Source of the DNA: Mesostigma viride
Lineage: Eukaryota > Streptophyta > Mesostigmatophyceae > Mesostigmatales > Mesostigmataceae
NCBI GenBank assembly: GCA_009746045.1
Contig: RPFO01000034.1
Span: 2,238,471-2,302,470 of the forward strand
Direction of reading: 5' to 3'
Length of the DNA: 64,000 nucleotides
Shown: positions 24,694 to 35,719 of the stretch, in pieces
Numbering within the stretch: position 1 is the stretch's first letter
How the letters are laid out: the number at the start of each line of letters is the position of its first letter
Notes under the pieces: model-generated
Told to the model about the DNA's origin: nothing
The model's database searches: none
The model's input: only the letters and a program-made list of their open reading frames with translations
Translations under genes and position numbers: made by a program

Positions 24694-26251
24694 ATGGCGA
24701 GCATGGACTGCTGCCACTGCCAGGACGGATCTACACCCATCACCTTACCCGATACGCCCATTAAGGCCTGCATTGAGGCGGAGCCGGGTCGATACGTTTT
24801 TTACACGGTGGCCGGTTGCCCTTTCGCGGCCAGGCCTTGGGCTGTCCTATCCCTTTACGGGTTGGACGAAAATGCAGTCGAAATAGTGAAATGTTTTCCG
24901 GGAAACGGAACGGACGGCTGGTTCTTCCCGCCAGGCGTGTCGGAGTGGGAGAAAATCGTTTGCGAGGGTCACAAGGATGCTGATGCATGCTCGGAGGAGC
25001 CGGTGATGGGAGCGCACCACTTAAAACAGGTACGACCTGGAGTTCTATGCAAGGACGTCATAAAACCAGTAGTTCAACCTGATACTACTCTGTGGATGAA
25101 ATTGCTGTCGTCTGGATCGGTAGCGCCTGCATGATTCTGTGTAAGTAGCATTCCCCAACTAGAACGTATTAGGTTGACAAATAGTGCTTTCATATGCTGG
25201 TGTCATAAGTTTTCTTTACGTGTGGAGAACTGTGACGGATGTGTGTTTGTTATTCACTTGGATCCCGCCCCCGGTCGTTGACGCATGATTGCATATGATA
25301 TGGCTTGCAAGCATGGCCACATGGTATGGCTTGCAAACAATGTCCTCCTCTGGCTGTTTGCAAGCTGGGGGTTGGGCGCCCTCAATCACTTCTTGCACCT
25401 GTCAACCTTACTAACTTTTGCGCTCTTTGAGCTAGTTCCGCCACCGGTTACTTAGACTGGAACCACGCCCTTACTCGACACGTGTCCGTAAGGATTAGCT
25501 ACGCAAGGTTCAGTTACCATTGTCAAAATTATTCCTGGCCACATCGTTCAGCACAAGGACCATTGAAGGATTATCTATAACACCCCTTTGCCCTCCCACG
25601 TGTCAACTCTCCGGCCCTCGACAGGTCTACGGGGACAGCTACACGGGCCGCGTGACCGTGCCCATCCTGTACGACACCAAGGACAAGCGCATCGTATCAA
25701 ATGACAGCATGGAATTGGGCCGCGCCTTGTGCCGCGCGATGGCACCGCTGCGCGTCCGTAACCAGAACATCGACCTCTACCCGGCCGGTTCCGAGGACAC
25801 CCACAACGCGCTGTGCAAGGAGATCCACGACAACGTCAACTCGGCCGTGTACAAGATCAACAGCAGCCCCGACCAGGCGCAGCACAACCAGTTCACGAAC
25901 GAGCTGTTCGCCAAGTTGGCAGAGTATGATGCCAAGCTGGCTGGCCAACCCTTCCTGATGGGTGACGCCGTGCGCTACGTGGACTTGGTCTTTTTTGCAA
26001 CGCTCATCCGCTTTGACATCGCATACCGCTGGGCGTTCAAGATCGGGGGGAAGAGCATCCAGGAGGGATACCCGAACCTGTGGCAGTATGTGCGGCGCAT
26101 CATGGCCATCCCTGGTGTCTCGCGGTGCGTTATTCCGGCGGATATTGTGCGGACCTATTGGCTGTCCTTGCCGTTGCAGAAGGCAGGGTCTGCCAAGCCA
26201 GGCGTGCCGCAGGTCGCCCAGGAGTGGATCAATGGCCTAGGCAAGCTCTAA
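24694..26251 (+). CDS. Xi-class glutathione S-transferase (glutathionyl-hydroquinone reductase type), 2 exons
   Basis: Exon 1 24694-25029 (112 codons), intron 25030-25624, exon 2 25625-26251 (208 codons plus stop): 320 residues, the usual length of the class. The N-terminal thioredoxin-fold half has VAGCPFAARPW with Cys42 at the catalytic position; the class motif is usually CPWA, so Phe replaces Trp. After the intron come VYGDSYTGRVTVPILYD and KRIVSNDSMELGR, the cis-Pro and glutathione-binding part of the fold. The helical domain carries IHDNVNSAVYKI, DLVFFATLIRFDIAYRWAFK and YPNLWQYVRRIMAIPGV, typical of ECM4/PcpF-like enzymes. These reduce glutathionyl-quinones in the cytosol or plastid (family knowledge). 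The start ATG at 24694 is chosen because it precedes the conserved region and has a pyrimidine-rich leader. The first residues are Cys-rich (MDCCHC), not a recognisable transit peptide. Confidence 0.9.
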
Positions 26252-26410
26252 GGTGTGGGTGTCGCAATTAAGCCCTCGATCCCAACTTTCTTGAAATTTA
26301 CAGTCCCTCAGTCGCCTTACGGTATATGTTATGGAAGTGCCAATGGAGACCGTCATTTGGTGGAGGTGGGCATGGAGAATTTACGCATTCCCACTGCTCT
26401 TTTTTTTCGT

Positions 26411-26431
26411 CCGCCAAGCTAAGCTTGGCGG
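26411..26431. other. 10-bp perfect inverted repeat in the GST 3' region
   Basis: CCGCCAAGCT, one base, AGCTTGGCGG, 160 bp after the stop codon. It could fold in the 3' UTR; no function is shown. Confidence 0.7.
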
Positions 26432-26735
26432 AGGTCAGACCAGAGACCTTCGGTCCTGAATCTCGCGATTACATGGTAAATTGTGTCATAAAACAACTTT
26501 TAAGTTTAATTTTTCAAAAAGACAACTATAATTGTGCATTAGATCAGCAGACAAATATCTTGTTGGGAGGATATTTATGAAACTTATTTGAACTTCTGGC
26601 ATGCACGCGTGCGGCGTGCCCACAGTCGGTGAAAAAATGGCTTTGCATTTCCGATTTCAAAGTTTCACGCAAAGCTAGGCAAAAGCATGGTCGCGGGTCC
26701 GCGGAACAGTGGAAAGGCACAATGGAGTGGAAGAT

Positions 26736-26800
26736 TGTTATTAATTAATTAATTGATTTGACTCGTGCTCCCGTTGGGGAGTCACGGAGCATTATCCGCG
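26736..26800 (-). mobile_element. LINE-tail module (hairpin plus TAAT tail), minus-oriented, abutting the ATGG array
   Basis: TTAATTAATTAATTGATTTG followed by ACTCGTGCTCCCGTTGGGGA and GTCACGGAGCA. It matches the 3' terminus of the LINE copy at 29106. No LINE body follows; the ATGG array begins 7 bp further on. Confidence 0.75.
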
Positions 26801-27563
26801 ATGGATGGATGGATGGATGGATGGATGGATGGATGGATGGATGGATGGATGGATGGATGGATGGATGGATGGATGGATGGCTGGGTGGGTGGGTGGGTGG
26901 GTGGGTGGGTGGGTGGGTGGGTGGGTGGGTGGGTGGGTGGGTGGGTGGGTGGGTGGGTGGGGGTGGGTGGGTGGGTGGGTGGGTGGGTGGGTGGGTGGGT
27001 GGGTGGGTGGGTGGGTGGGTGGGTGGGTGGGTGGTGGGTGGGTGGGTGGGTGGGTGGGTGGGTGGGTGGGTGGGTGGGTGGGTGGGTGGGTGGGTGGGTG
27101 GCCGGGTGGGTGGCCGGGTGGGTGGCCGGGTGGGTGGGTGGGTGGGTGGGTGGGTGGGTGGGTGGGTGGGTGGGTGGGTGGGTGGGTGGGTGGGTGGGTG
27201 GGTGGGTGGGTGGGTGGGTGGGTGGGTGGGTGGGTGGGTGGGTGGGTGGGTGGGTGGGTGGGTGGGTGGTGGGTGGGTGGGTGGGTGGTGGGTGGGTGGG
27301 TGGTGGGTGGGTGGGTGGGTGGGTGGGTGGTGGGTGGGTGGGTGGGTGGGTGGGTGGGTGGGTGGGTGGGTGGGTGGGTGGGTGGGTGGGTGGGTGGGTG
27401 GGTGGGTGGGTGGGTGGGTGGGTGGGTGGGTGGGTGGGTGGGTGGGTGGGTGGGTGGGTGGGTGAGTGGGTGGGTGGGTGGGTGGGTGGGTGGGTGGGTG
27501 GGTGGGTGGGTGGGTGGGTGGGTGGATGGATGGATGGATGGATGGATGGATGGATGGATGGAT
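26801..27563. repeat. ATGG-GTGG-ATGG compound tetranucleotide array
   Basis: About 80 bp of ATGG units, then about 640 bp of GTGG units with a few length slips and three GGCC variants (27100-27127), then about 40 bp of ATGG. The WVGG/WMDG reading frames are repeat artefacts. Confidence 0.97.
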
Positions 27564-27989
27564 TAATTCCCCTTAATTAAAATCATAGCTCCGTGGGGAG
27601 CATATGTAACACATAGCCCTGAGAAAGGGGCATCTATGGGTTTGTAATACAATCAGGGCGACAACCTGCAGGTGTAGGATGTACAACTATCACCTGCTCT
27701 GGGTGCACTAGGTGCACCTGCACCTCCATGGTGGTTCATGCCTCCTAAACAAGCACAGGCACCCAGGGGGGGCTTGAGGAGAGGGCCTAGAAGGCCTGCA
27801 TGACATATGGGGGGAAGGTATGTGGCTAGGCTATAGCTGGGGTACACATGGCCTCTCAGCAGAGAGTAACTCCCTGCATGGGCAAAGCATGACTCGATTG
27901 CTACGGCTACTGCAAGGGCGGGTGTGGGCCCGTCACGTAGGCAAACATGGCCACGTCACTAAGCTTTCTAGTCTACACTACTGCTACAT

Positions 27990-29105
27990 ATGGATGGATG
28001 GATGGATGGATGGATGGATGGATGGATGGATGGATGGATGGATGGATCATGGATGGATGGATGGATGGATGGATGGATGGATGGATGGATGGATGGATGG
28101 ATGGATGGATGGATGGATGGATGGATGGATGGATGGATGGATGGATGGATATGGATGGATGGATGGATGGATGGATGGATGGATGGATGGATGGATGGAT
28201 GGATGGATGGATGGATGGATGGATGGATGGATGGATGGATGGATGGATGGATGGATGGATGGATGGATGGATGGATGGATGGATGGATGGATGGATGGAT
28301 GGATGGATGGATGGATGGATGGATGGATGGATGGATGGATGGATGGATGGATGGATGGATGGATGGATGGATGGATGGATGGATGGATGGATGGATGGAT
28401 GGATGGATGGATGGATGGATGGATGGATGGATGGATGGATGGATGGATGGATGGATGGATGGATGGATGGATGGATGGATGGATGGATGGATGGATGGAT
28501 GGATGGATGGATGGATGGATGGATGGATGGATGGATGGATGGATGGATGGATGGATGGATGGATGGATGGATGGATGGATGGATGGATGGATGGATGGAT
28601 GGATGGATGGATGGATGGATGGATGGATGGATGGATGGATGGATGGATGGATGGATGGATGGATGGATGGATGGATGGATGGATGGATGGATGGATGGAT
28701 GGATGGATGGATGGATGGATGGATGGATGGATGGATGGATGGATGGATGGATGGATGGATGGATGGATGGATGGATGGATGGATGGATGGATGGATGGAT
28801 GGATGGATGGATGGATGGATGGATGGATGGATGGATGGATGGATGGATGGATGGATGGATGGATGGATGGATGGATGGATGGATGGATGGATGGATGGAT
28901 GGATGGATGGATGGATGGATGGATGGATGGATGGATGGATGGATGGATGGATGGATGGATGGATGGATGGATGGATGGATGGATGGATGGATGGATGGAT
29001 GGATGGATGGATGGATGGATGGATGGATGGATGGATGGATGGATGGATGGATGGATGGATGGATGGATGGATGGATGGATGGATGGATGGATGGATGGAT
29101 GGATT
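27990..29105. repeat. (ATGG)n array, 1.1 kb
   Basis: Nearly pure ATGG with two phase slips (GGATCATGG near 28046 and GGATATGG near 28148). Together with 30299-31584 it probably was one array before the LINE at 29106-30298 was inserted. Confidence 0.97.
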
Positions 29106-30298
29106 GATTAATTATAATTAGACTCGTGCTCCCGTTGGGGAGTCACGGAGCATTAACCCCGATGGATGGATGGATGGATGGGTGCAAACATTCCTACCGG
29201 TCTAATCTATCTACATTGGCTACATACTACATCTATCTAACAGCATTCTAACTACAACATCTATCTAGGCAGCCGCTCGCTGCCCTAGGGGGAGCTATCT
29301 GGCGTGCCTCCCGCGGGATTGCACACGCGGGCGCTTCCCCACTGGGGGGGGCTCGTTGTCCTCTATGACCTGGGCCCACTTGGCCTTGTCCATCATCTTC
29401 TTCCAAATCACGGAGAGGCCTAGGCCCCCCATGTCCTCTACTAGCTGTTCTTTGAAGGTGCGGGCCTTGCGGCGTCTAACATCACTGGGCCCAGCCCACG
29501 TCAGGAGATGCCGGCCAGGCTGGGCTGGTCGCAGACCTGCGGGGGGGCCACGTGAGGTGTCTACCTGGTTGGTGCGAGCTAGTAGGTGCCCTACTAGCTG
29601 AAGGCGGCGTTGCTTAATGGTGCTGGTGATATAGGGCATGCCCTGGTACAGGTCCTCATTGCGGACATGAGCAGCATATCCTACTCTGAAAATGGAACGC
29701 AGCATGCTGGTGACCGCGCCGTCCAGCTTGCGGGCCAGGTCGGCGGTGAGGGTCCACGTCTCGGCGCCATACGGGAGAACAGGAAGGACGAGGACCTTGA
29801 ACAGGTCCTGTTTCTCGATCTTGCCCAGGGGCTTGCGCCACAGGGCCCGGTACTGGCGTAAAGCGTGCCAGGCGAGGGAGATGCGATGGTCCACAGCCAC
29901 CTCGCAGCTGGGGAGCAGGCTGCCCAGCAGCTTAACGCGGTCCCGATACAGGACTCGAGAGCCGTCTAGGAGATAGAGGGGCGGCGGTTGGTTGGTGAGC
30001 CCAACCGCCAGGGCCTCTGTCTTCTTGCTGACCTCAAGCCCCACTGCACGGGCCTCGAGAGCCAGGCAGTCAAGCCATGTCTGCACGTGCTCAGTGTCCT
30101 CGAAGAGGGTGGTGTCGTCTGCGTAAATGATGTCTGCTAGCCGAATCTCCGTGTCCGCACCGCCATGCCAGAATTTGTTAGCAACCTGCACTCCTGGTTC
30201 CCTGCCCACGATGCGGGCAAATCGCTTGCGCGCCTGAATCATTACGTATTCGACAACAATAATGAACAGGTAGGGCGACAGCACGCAGCCCTGCCACT
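29106..30298 (-). mobile_element. 5'-truncated non-LTR retrotransposon (LINE) inside the ATGG array
   Basis: Both ends abut ATGG units. The 3' end (left) has a TAAT-like tail, the hairpin GTGCTCC...GGAGCA, four ATGG units and a short 3' UTR. The right end is cut within the reverse transcriptase. It is the best preserved member of the family in this window. Confidence 0.88.
29295..30298 (-). pseudogene. C-terminal part of a LINE ORF2: reverse transcriptase from domain 4 to the end
   Basis: Open from the array border ([12 protein letters not shown]) to a stop at 29295. It shows the RT motif [10 protein letters not shown], the catalytic [39 protein letters not shown] and [20 protein letters not shown], typical of endonuclease-reverse transcriptases of the non-LTR class. 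The endonuclease and the first RT motifs are missing. The remaining 330 codons have no stop, so this insertion is fairly young, but it cannot encode an active enzyme. Confidence 0.9.
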
Positions 30299-31584
30299 GG
30301 ATGGATGGATGGATGGATGGATGGATGGATGGATGGATGGATGGATGGATGGATGGATGGATGGATGGATGGATGGATGGATGGATGGATGGATGGATGG
30401 ATGGATGGATGGATGGATGGATGGATGGATGGATGGATGGATGGATGGATGGATGGATGGATGGATGGATGGATGGATGGATGGATGGATGGATGGATGG
30501 ATGGATGGATGGATGGATGGATGGATGGATGGATGGATGGATGGATGGATGGATGGATGGATGGATGGATGGATGGATGGATGGATGGATGGATGGATGG
30601 ATGGATGGATGGATGGATGGATGGATGGATGGATGGATGGATGGATGGATGGATGGATGGATGGATGGATGGATGGATGGATGGATGGATGGATGGATGG
30701 ATGGATGGATGGATGGATGGATGGATGGATGGATGGATGGATGGATGGATGGATGGATGGATGGATGGATGGATGGATGGATGGATGGATGGATGGATGG
30801 ATGGATGGATGGATGGATGGATGGATGGATGGATGGATGGATGGATGGATGGATGGATGGATGGATGGATGGATGGATGGATGGATGGATGGATGGATGG
30901 ATGGATGGATGGATGGATGGATGGATGGATGGATGGATGGATGGATGGATGGATGGATGGATGGATGGATGGATGGATGGATGGATGGATGGATGGATGG
31001 ATGGATGGATGGATGGATGGATGGATGGATGGATGGATGGATGGATGGATGGATGGATGGATGGATGGATGGATGGATGGATGGATGGATGGATGGATGG
31101 ATGGATGGATGGATGGATGGATGGATGGATGGATGGATGGATGGATGGATGGATGGATGGATGGATGGATGGATGGATGGATGGATGGATGGATGGATGG
31201 ATGGATGGATGGATGGATGGATGGATGGATGGATGGATGGATGGATGGATGGATGGATGGATGGATGGATGGATGGATGGATGGATGGATGGATGGATGG
31301 ATGGATGGATGGATGGATGGATGGATATGGATGGATGGATGGATGGATGGATGGATGGATGGATGGATGGATGGATGGATGGATGGATGGATGGATGGAT
31401 GGATGGATGGATGGATGGATGGATGGATGGATGGATGGATGGATGGATGGATGGATGGATGGATGGATGGATGGATGGATGGATGGATGGATGGATGGAT
31501 GGATGGATGGATGGATGGATGGATGGATGGATGGATGGATGGATGGATGGATGGATGGGTGGATGGATGGATGGATGGATGGAT
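30299..31584. repeat. (ATGG)n array, 1.29 kb
   Basis: Almost pure ATGG with one GGATATGG phase slip at ~31323 and one GGGT variant near 31557. The same slip occurs in the array at 27990-29105. Confidence 0.97.
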
Positions 31585-31642
31585 CATTGGGTACATCCGT
31601 GACTCCCCAACGGAAGCACGAGTCTAATTAATTAATTAATTA
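31585..31642 (+). mobile_element. LINE-tail module, plus-oriented, at the right end of the ATGG array
   Basis: CATCCGTGACTCCCCAACGG, AAGCACGAGTC, then TAATTAATTAATTAATTAG. It is inverted relative to the adjoining RT relic (31650-32370), so it is a separate insertion or an inverted end. Confidence 0.75.
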
Positions 31643-31649
31643 GTTGGGT

Positions 31650-32370
31650 ACACTGCGCAATCCTACCAGTCTAAGGACTATCTACAACATCAAGTCAACT
31701 CTGTCATATCGAAGCTCTCTACCCTAGGGGTCCTGCCTAGCGTGCTTCCCGCGTTTGCAAACACGCGGGTGCTTCCCCACGGGAGGGGGTGCTTTGTCCT
31801 CTATGACCTGGGCCCACTTGGCCTTGTCCATCATCTTGTTGGGTTAGTTCCAAATCACGGAGAGGCCTAGCCCCCCCATGTCCTGTACTAGCTGAACATT
31901 CTTTGAAGGTGCGGGCCTTGCGGCCGGCGTCTAAACTTACTGGGCCGGCCCACGTGAGGAGGTGCCGGCCAGGCTGAGCTGCCAGGGCGCAGTTCTGCGG
32001 GGGGGCCACGTAATCTGTCGACCTGGTTGGTGCGAGCTAAGTGCCCTAGGACTAGCTGCAGGCGCCGCTGCTTAATGGTGCTGGTGATGTATGGCATGCC
32101 AAGGTACAAGTCCTCACTGCGGACATGAGCAGCGTATCCTATGTGAAAAATGGACCGCAGCATAATATGTTGGTACGGACCGCGCCGTCCAGCTTTCGAT
32201 CTGGCAAGGTCGGCTGTGAGGGTCCACGTCTCGGCCCCGTACGTGAGAACAGGGAGGACCAGGACCTTGAACAGGTCCTGTTTCTCTACGTACCTTGCCC
32301 ACTGAGGGGCTTGCGCCACAGGGACCTGTATTGGCTTTAAGTGTGCCAGGCGAGGGAGATACCAAGGAGA
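31650..32370 (-). pseudogene. Second LINE relic: RT C-terminal part, frameshifted
   Basis: Its 3' UTR matches the first copy (CCTACCAGTCTAAGGACTAT against CCTACCGGTCTAATC). Coding fragments [40 protein letters not shown] and [11 protein letters not shown] lie in different frames, with small insertions such as those around 32040 and 32165. Older than the copy at 29106. Confidence 0.85.
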
Positions 32371-33029
32371 CAACCAGCGCAAGCCAGAAATTGGGAGAAT
32401 CCGGACCATGGTAGCTCGAGCCTGCCGTTATCTTGTCCGAGTGTTCGAGTCGTTCAGGATGATGAATATGAATGGTGATGGAAATGTGTAGCCTTTGTGC
32501 ATTGGAATTATGGCTCCGGCTTACGTGTAGAGTCCATCCAGCAAGGGAATATGTGCTACATGATCTCCCAACGGAGTCATGTTATAATTATTTTTTTTTT
32601 TTTACGTGTAGAGCGACTAGATGACCTAGACGGTGGGGCCGTAAACAGCTTGCTTGATCAGGGCGTGTGTTTCGAGCCTAACTGGCCGGGAGTGTCTAGT
32701 GGTGAGCACCATTGCTGCGATCGCTCTCCCACCATTTACGAGGAAATACCCGCAAATTGAAAACCACTGAAAAGGTCTAGCTAGTCAGTCATTACGTTAG
32801 CCATGCCATGATTCCTAACGTCCAAGAACTGCACACGCGCAAAGGCAAAACTCCGGATCGAGGACAGCACTTTCAAATGTGCGGCGGATCGAACCAAAAG
32901 CCCGCGCATGCCAGAAAACATCGTGTTGCTGCAGCGACGCGATGATGTGGACAACGAATCCACGGTGCCAAGCTCGGAACGGCCGCAGACCGGAGATCTG
33001 GCATCACAGGGTTCAGATGTGCGGAGATA

Positions 33030-33250
33030 CTAGGCGATCCAGCCGGTCCACGACCTGTTTGTAGAGCTTGCGCCAAGGGGCAGCACCGAACAGATACGGT
33101 GGTCCACATCGGCCTCGCAGCTGGGGAGTAAGCTACCCAGCATGCAACTTGACGCGGTCCCGGTACTGGACTCGAGAGCCATCGAGGAGAAAGAGGTCGG
33201 GCGGTGGCTGAGTGAGCCCAAGCCGCCATGAACCCGCGCCGACGACATGG
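33030..33250 (-). pseudogene. Third LINE relic: short RT fragment
   Basis: LTQPPPDLFLLDGSRVQYRD and [16 protein letters not shown] in two frames match residues after the YADD box of the copy at 29295. The fragment is broken by a frameshift at ~33140. Confidence 0.8.
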
Positions 33251-33415
33251 CTGACGGCGGTATGGCTGACGGCGGAGTTCAGATCTTTTGCACCTGAGCC
33301 CCAAATTCGGTCAGACCACTTGCATTCGATGCGCTTTTTTGAGACGCACACGCCAGTATAATCGGTTACGGCTGAAAGTTACGCAGTATTGCCAAAGTTA
33401 TCACGTGACAAGCAG

Positions 33416-34816
33416 CTATATGACGACCCCTAAAGCAAAACGGGGTTTGGAAAAGGAGCTTACCGGCTCCCAGCCCAACCCTCTCGCCATCGTCCTTGCC
33501 CAGCAGCCTGCTGCATGGGCTCGCCAACCCCCCGCCAGCAGACCCATCGCCAAGCGCCTCGCCTGAGCCCAATTAGAAACCGTGCCACGATCGCCACAAA
33601 TGGAGCCTATTCTTGCCCGGCGACCGACGGTTCTCCCTCCTCGCGTGGCAGCAGCTGTCGCCGCAGGAATGCGTCGAGGTTGTCCAGTTCCTCGTACAGG
33701 AACGGAAGCTCTATATGTGACACGAGAGGGGGGGCGGCTATCGACTACCGCGACACGTCCTGGCTCTATAAATTTGACAAACACCGCCAACGCCTGGTTA
33801 TCTTGACCAGCTACTACCAGCGCAGCCTCGGCGACATCAGCAGAGCGCTCAGCGCCCCAGCCCCCGCACAGCCGGCGCAGCCCCATCGTCTCCCTCCCTC
33901 TGCAAGGATGACATCCGCGCAGTGCTGGAGGAGCACGTGACCTGGCCGCTGGCCGAGAAGATGACCTCGCTGAACACCACGCTCAACACGGTCGAGGCCC
34001 GGGTCTCCAACGTGGAAACCAAGGTCGTCCACAAGCTTAAAGCTACAACCCCAGTTCACGGCGCTACACACCGCGGCGCAGGCTTCGGAAACGCATGCTG
34101 CACTTGTCTCTCGCCTTAACCAGGTGGAGGGCAAGTGCGGCGTCAGTGCTCATGAAGAAGCTTGAGGCCATTACCGCCCGGCACACCGAGGCCCTGGCCA
34201 CACAGACCTCCCAAAGCTAGCGGAGCAGATGGCCACCATTGCCTCCCAGCCACCCCGGCAGGATGCTGGTGACCTCCCGCCGCTCTCCTATGCGGACCTG
34301 CTGCGGTCAGCGACCGCCTCAACCACCGACGCCATCGCCACGAAGCTTCAGGAGCTGGAGGACCACCGCCAGGCCCAGCAACGGGAGGTCACCGATCGCG
34401 CTCGCCGCGAGTGCCGAGTGGTGCTACGTCGCTTCCCCCAGAAGCCAGGTGAGACGTCAACCTCCCTTGCTGACGAGCTCAATAACCAGCTTCTTACCCT
34501 CATGGGCCTGGTACGTGAGGTAGAACTGCGTGGGTGCCACCGCCTTCCCCACTCACGGGACAAGGCGGCTCCCCCACCAGTCCTGCTCACCTTCCCCTCC
34601 CCTGAGGATAAGCAGCGGTTCCTCTCTCGTCGCAAGCGGTTGCACGACCTCACCTGGACGCTGGATGACGACCTGACCCCCGCTCAGCAGCAGCAGCGAC
34701 GCAACCTGTGGCCGGAATACCTCCGCCATAAGCAGGACCCACAGAAGCCCAAGGTGTACTGGAGGGGCGGGGACCTGATGATCAACCACAAGATGTGGAC
34801 GTCCCCAGCGGGCTAG
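33416..34816 (+). pseudogene. LINE ORF1 (coiled coil, RRM-like, C-terminal domain), frameshifted in its 5' half
   Basis: The 3' part (34229-34816, 195 codons) is open: RRECRVVLRRFPQKP, LLTLMGLVREVELRGCHRLP, PPVLLTFPSPEDKQRFLSR, LDDDLTPAQQQQRRNLWPEY and VYWRGGDLMINHKMW. This is the RRM-like plus C-terminal domain of L1-type ORF1 proteins, which bind RNA. Upstream, in other frames, are IDYRDTSWLYKFDKHRQRLV (33736-33795) and a coiled-coil stretch MTSLNTTLNTVEARVSNVET (33961-34020). At least three frameshifts separate these pieces. No ORF2 follows. Confidence 0.82.
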
Positions 34817-35237
34817 TATAGCTATAGCCCCAGCCTGTAACCATTGGAGTCACTGCCGCTAAGGCAGCCATGCAAGTAGAATGTTTGCCTAGCTGTGCCA
34901 ACATACCTAGTCACGTGCCGCCAACGCACGGTACACAACCCGCCATAGCCTTAGCCTAGTTCTAGTACAGCCATGCTACGCCCTGGCTATGTTCAGATTA
35001 CTTGCCCACGCTACTTGTTATGCCACGCTTACATGGGTCTTGTTGCACCCACAGTTTGCCGGATCGGTAGCCTGTCCTTTTAGCTAGCGCGCCCGAATGC
35101 AGCTGTGGCATGCCTTTGGCATGAAGGAGACTGGGGGGTCTCTGCCCTTTCTCCTGTAGTGCCCACACAGGGATTAAAAGCACTTCGGTGCTCCGTGACT
35201 CCCCAACGGGAGCACGAGTTTAATTAATTAATTAAGC
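33416..35237 (+). mobile_element. ORF1-only (half-LINE) element ending in hairpin plus TAAT tail
   Basis: The ORF1 relic is followed by about 400 bp of non-coding sequence and then directly by the LINE terminus: hairpin GTGCTCC (35188-35194) with GGAGCAC (35209-35215) and the tail TAATTAATTAATTAA (35221-35235). RT is absent between them. The 5' end is not defined. Confidence 0.7.
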
Positions 35238-35719
35238 CGCCATGGCCAGGTCGTCGTTTTCCAAAATGCACATTGTACGTGAAAAAGTACCCTGACCCCT
35301 TCTACTTTGACCGGCCAGAACGCCTCTGTAACTTGGTCAAAAGTATGCAAACGCTAGCATCAGTGCACGAAGAAACTTTCGATCTTCTCAGCTAAACTTT
35401 TCCAAATTCTCAATAGTTTTCGCAGCATTTAGTCCCCCGAGAAGCTAGGGGCTGATGCATCGGCTCCAAGTCGATTTTTGGCGGAAAATCGGCAGCAAGA
35501 CCAATAAAAAAGATTATGGTAATATAAAGAAGAGGGGGGGGGGGGGGGGGGAGGGGAGGGTAACATCTGCACTACATGTAATGAATTGATGCACGATGCA
35601 TTAGCTGTGACGTGACCCAAACATGTTCACATACAAGCTTCAGGGATTATAAAACAGGGTCGCATTAACCCCTATGATGAGTGGGCTACAAATCAGTTAC
35701 AAAATTGAGATCTGAACGA
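35238..35719. other. Spacer after the LINE; 3' region of the LRR gene
   Basis: No gene. It contains a run of about 20 G at 35535-35552. The 3' UTR of the LRR gene should lie in its right part. Confidence 0.5.

Noticed and set aside
26765-31627. Long open frames with WMDG, WVGG and IHPS repeats (up to ~490 codons)
   Set aside because: They follow only from ATGG/GTGG tetranucleotide arrays, are open in three frames and on both strands, and have no non-repeat coding part.
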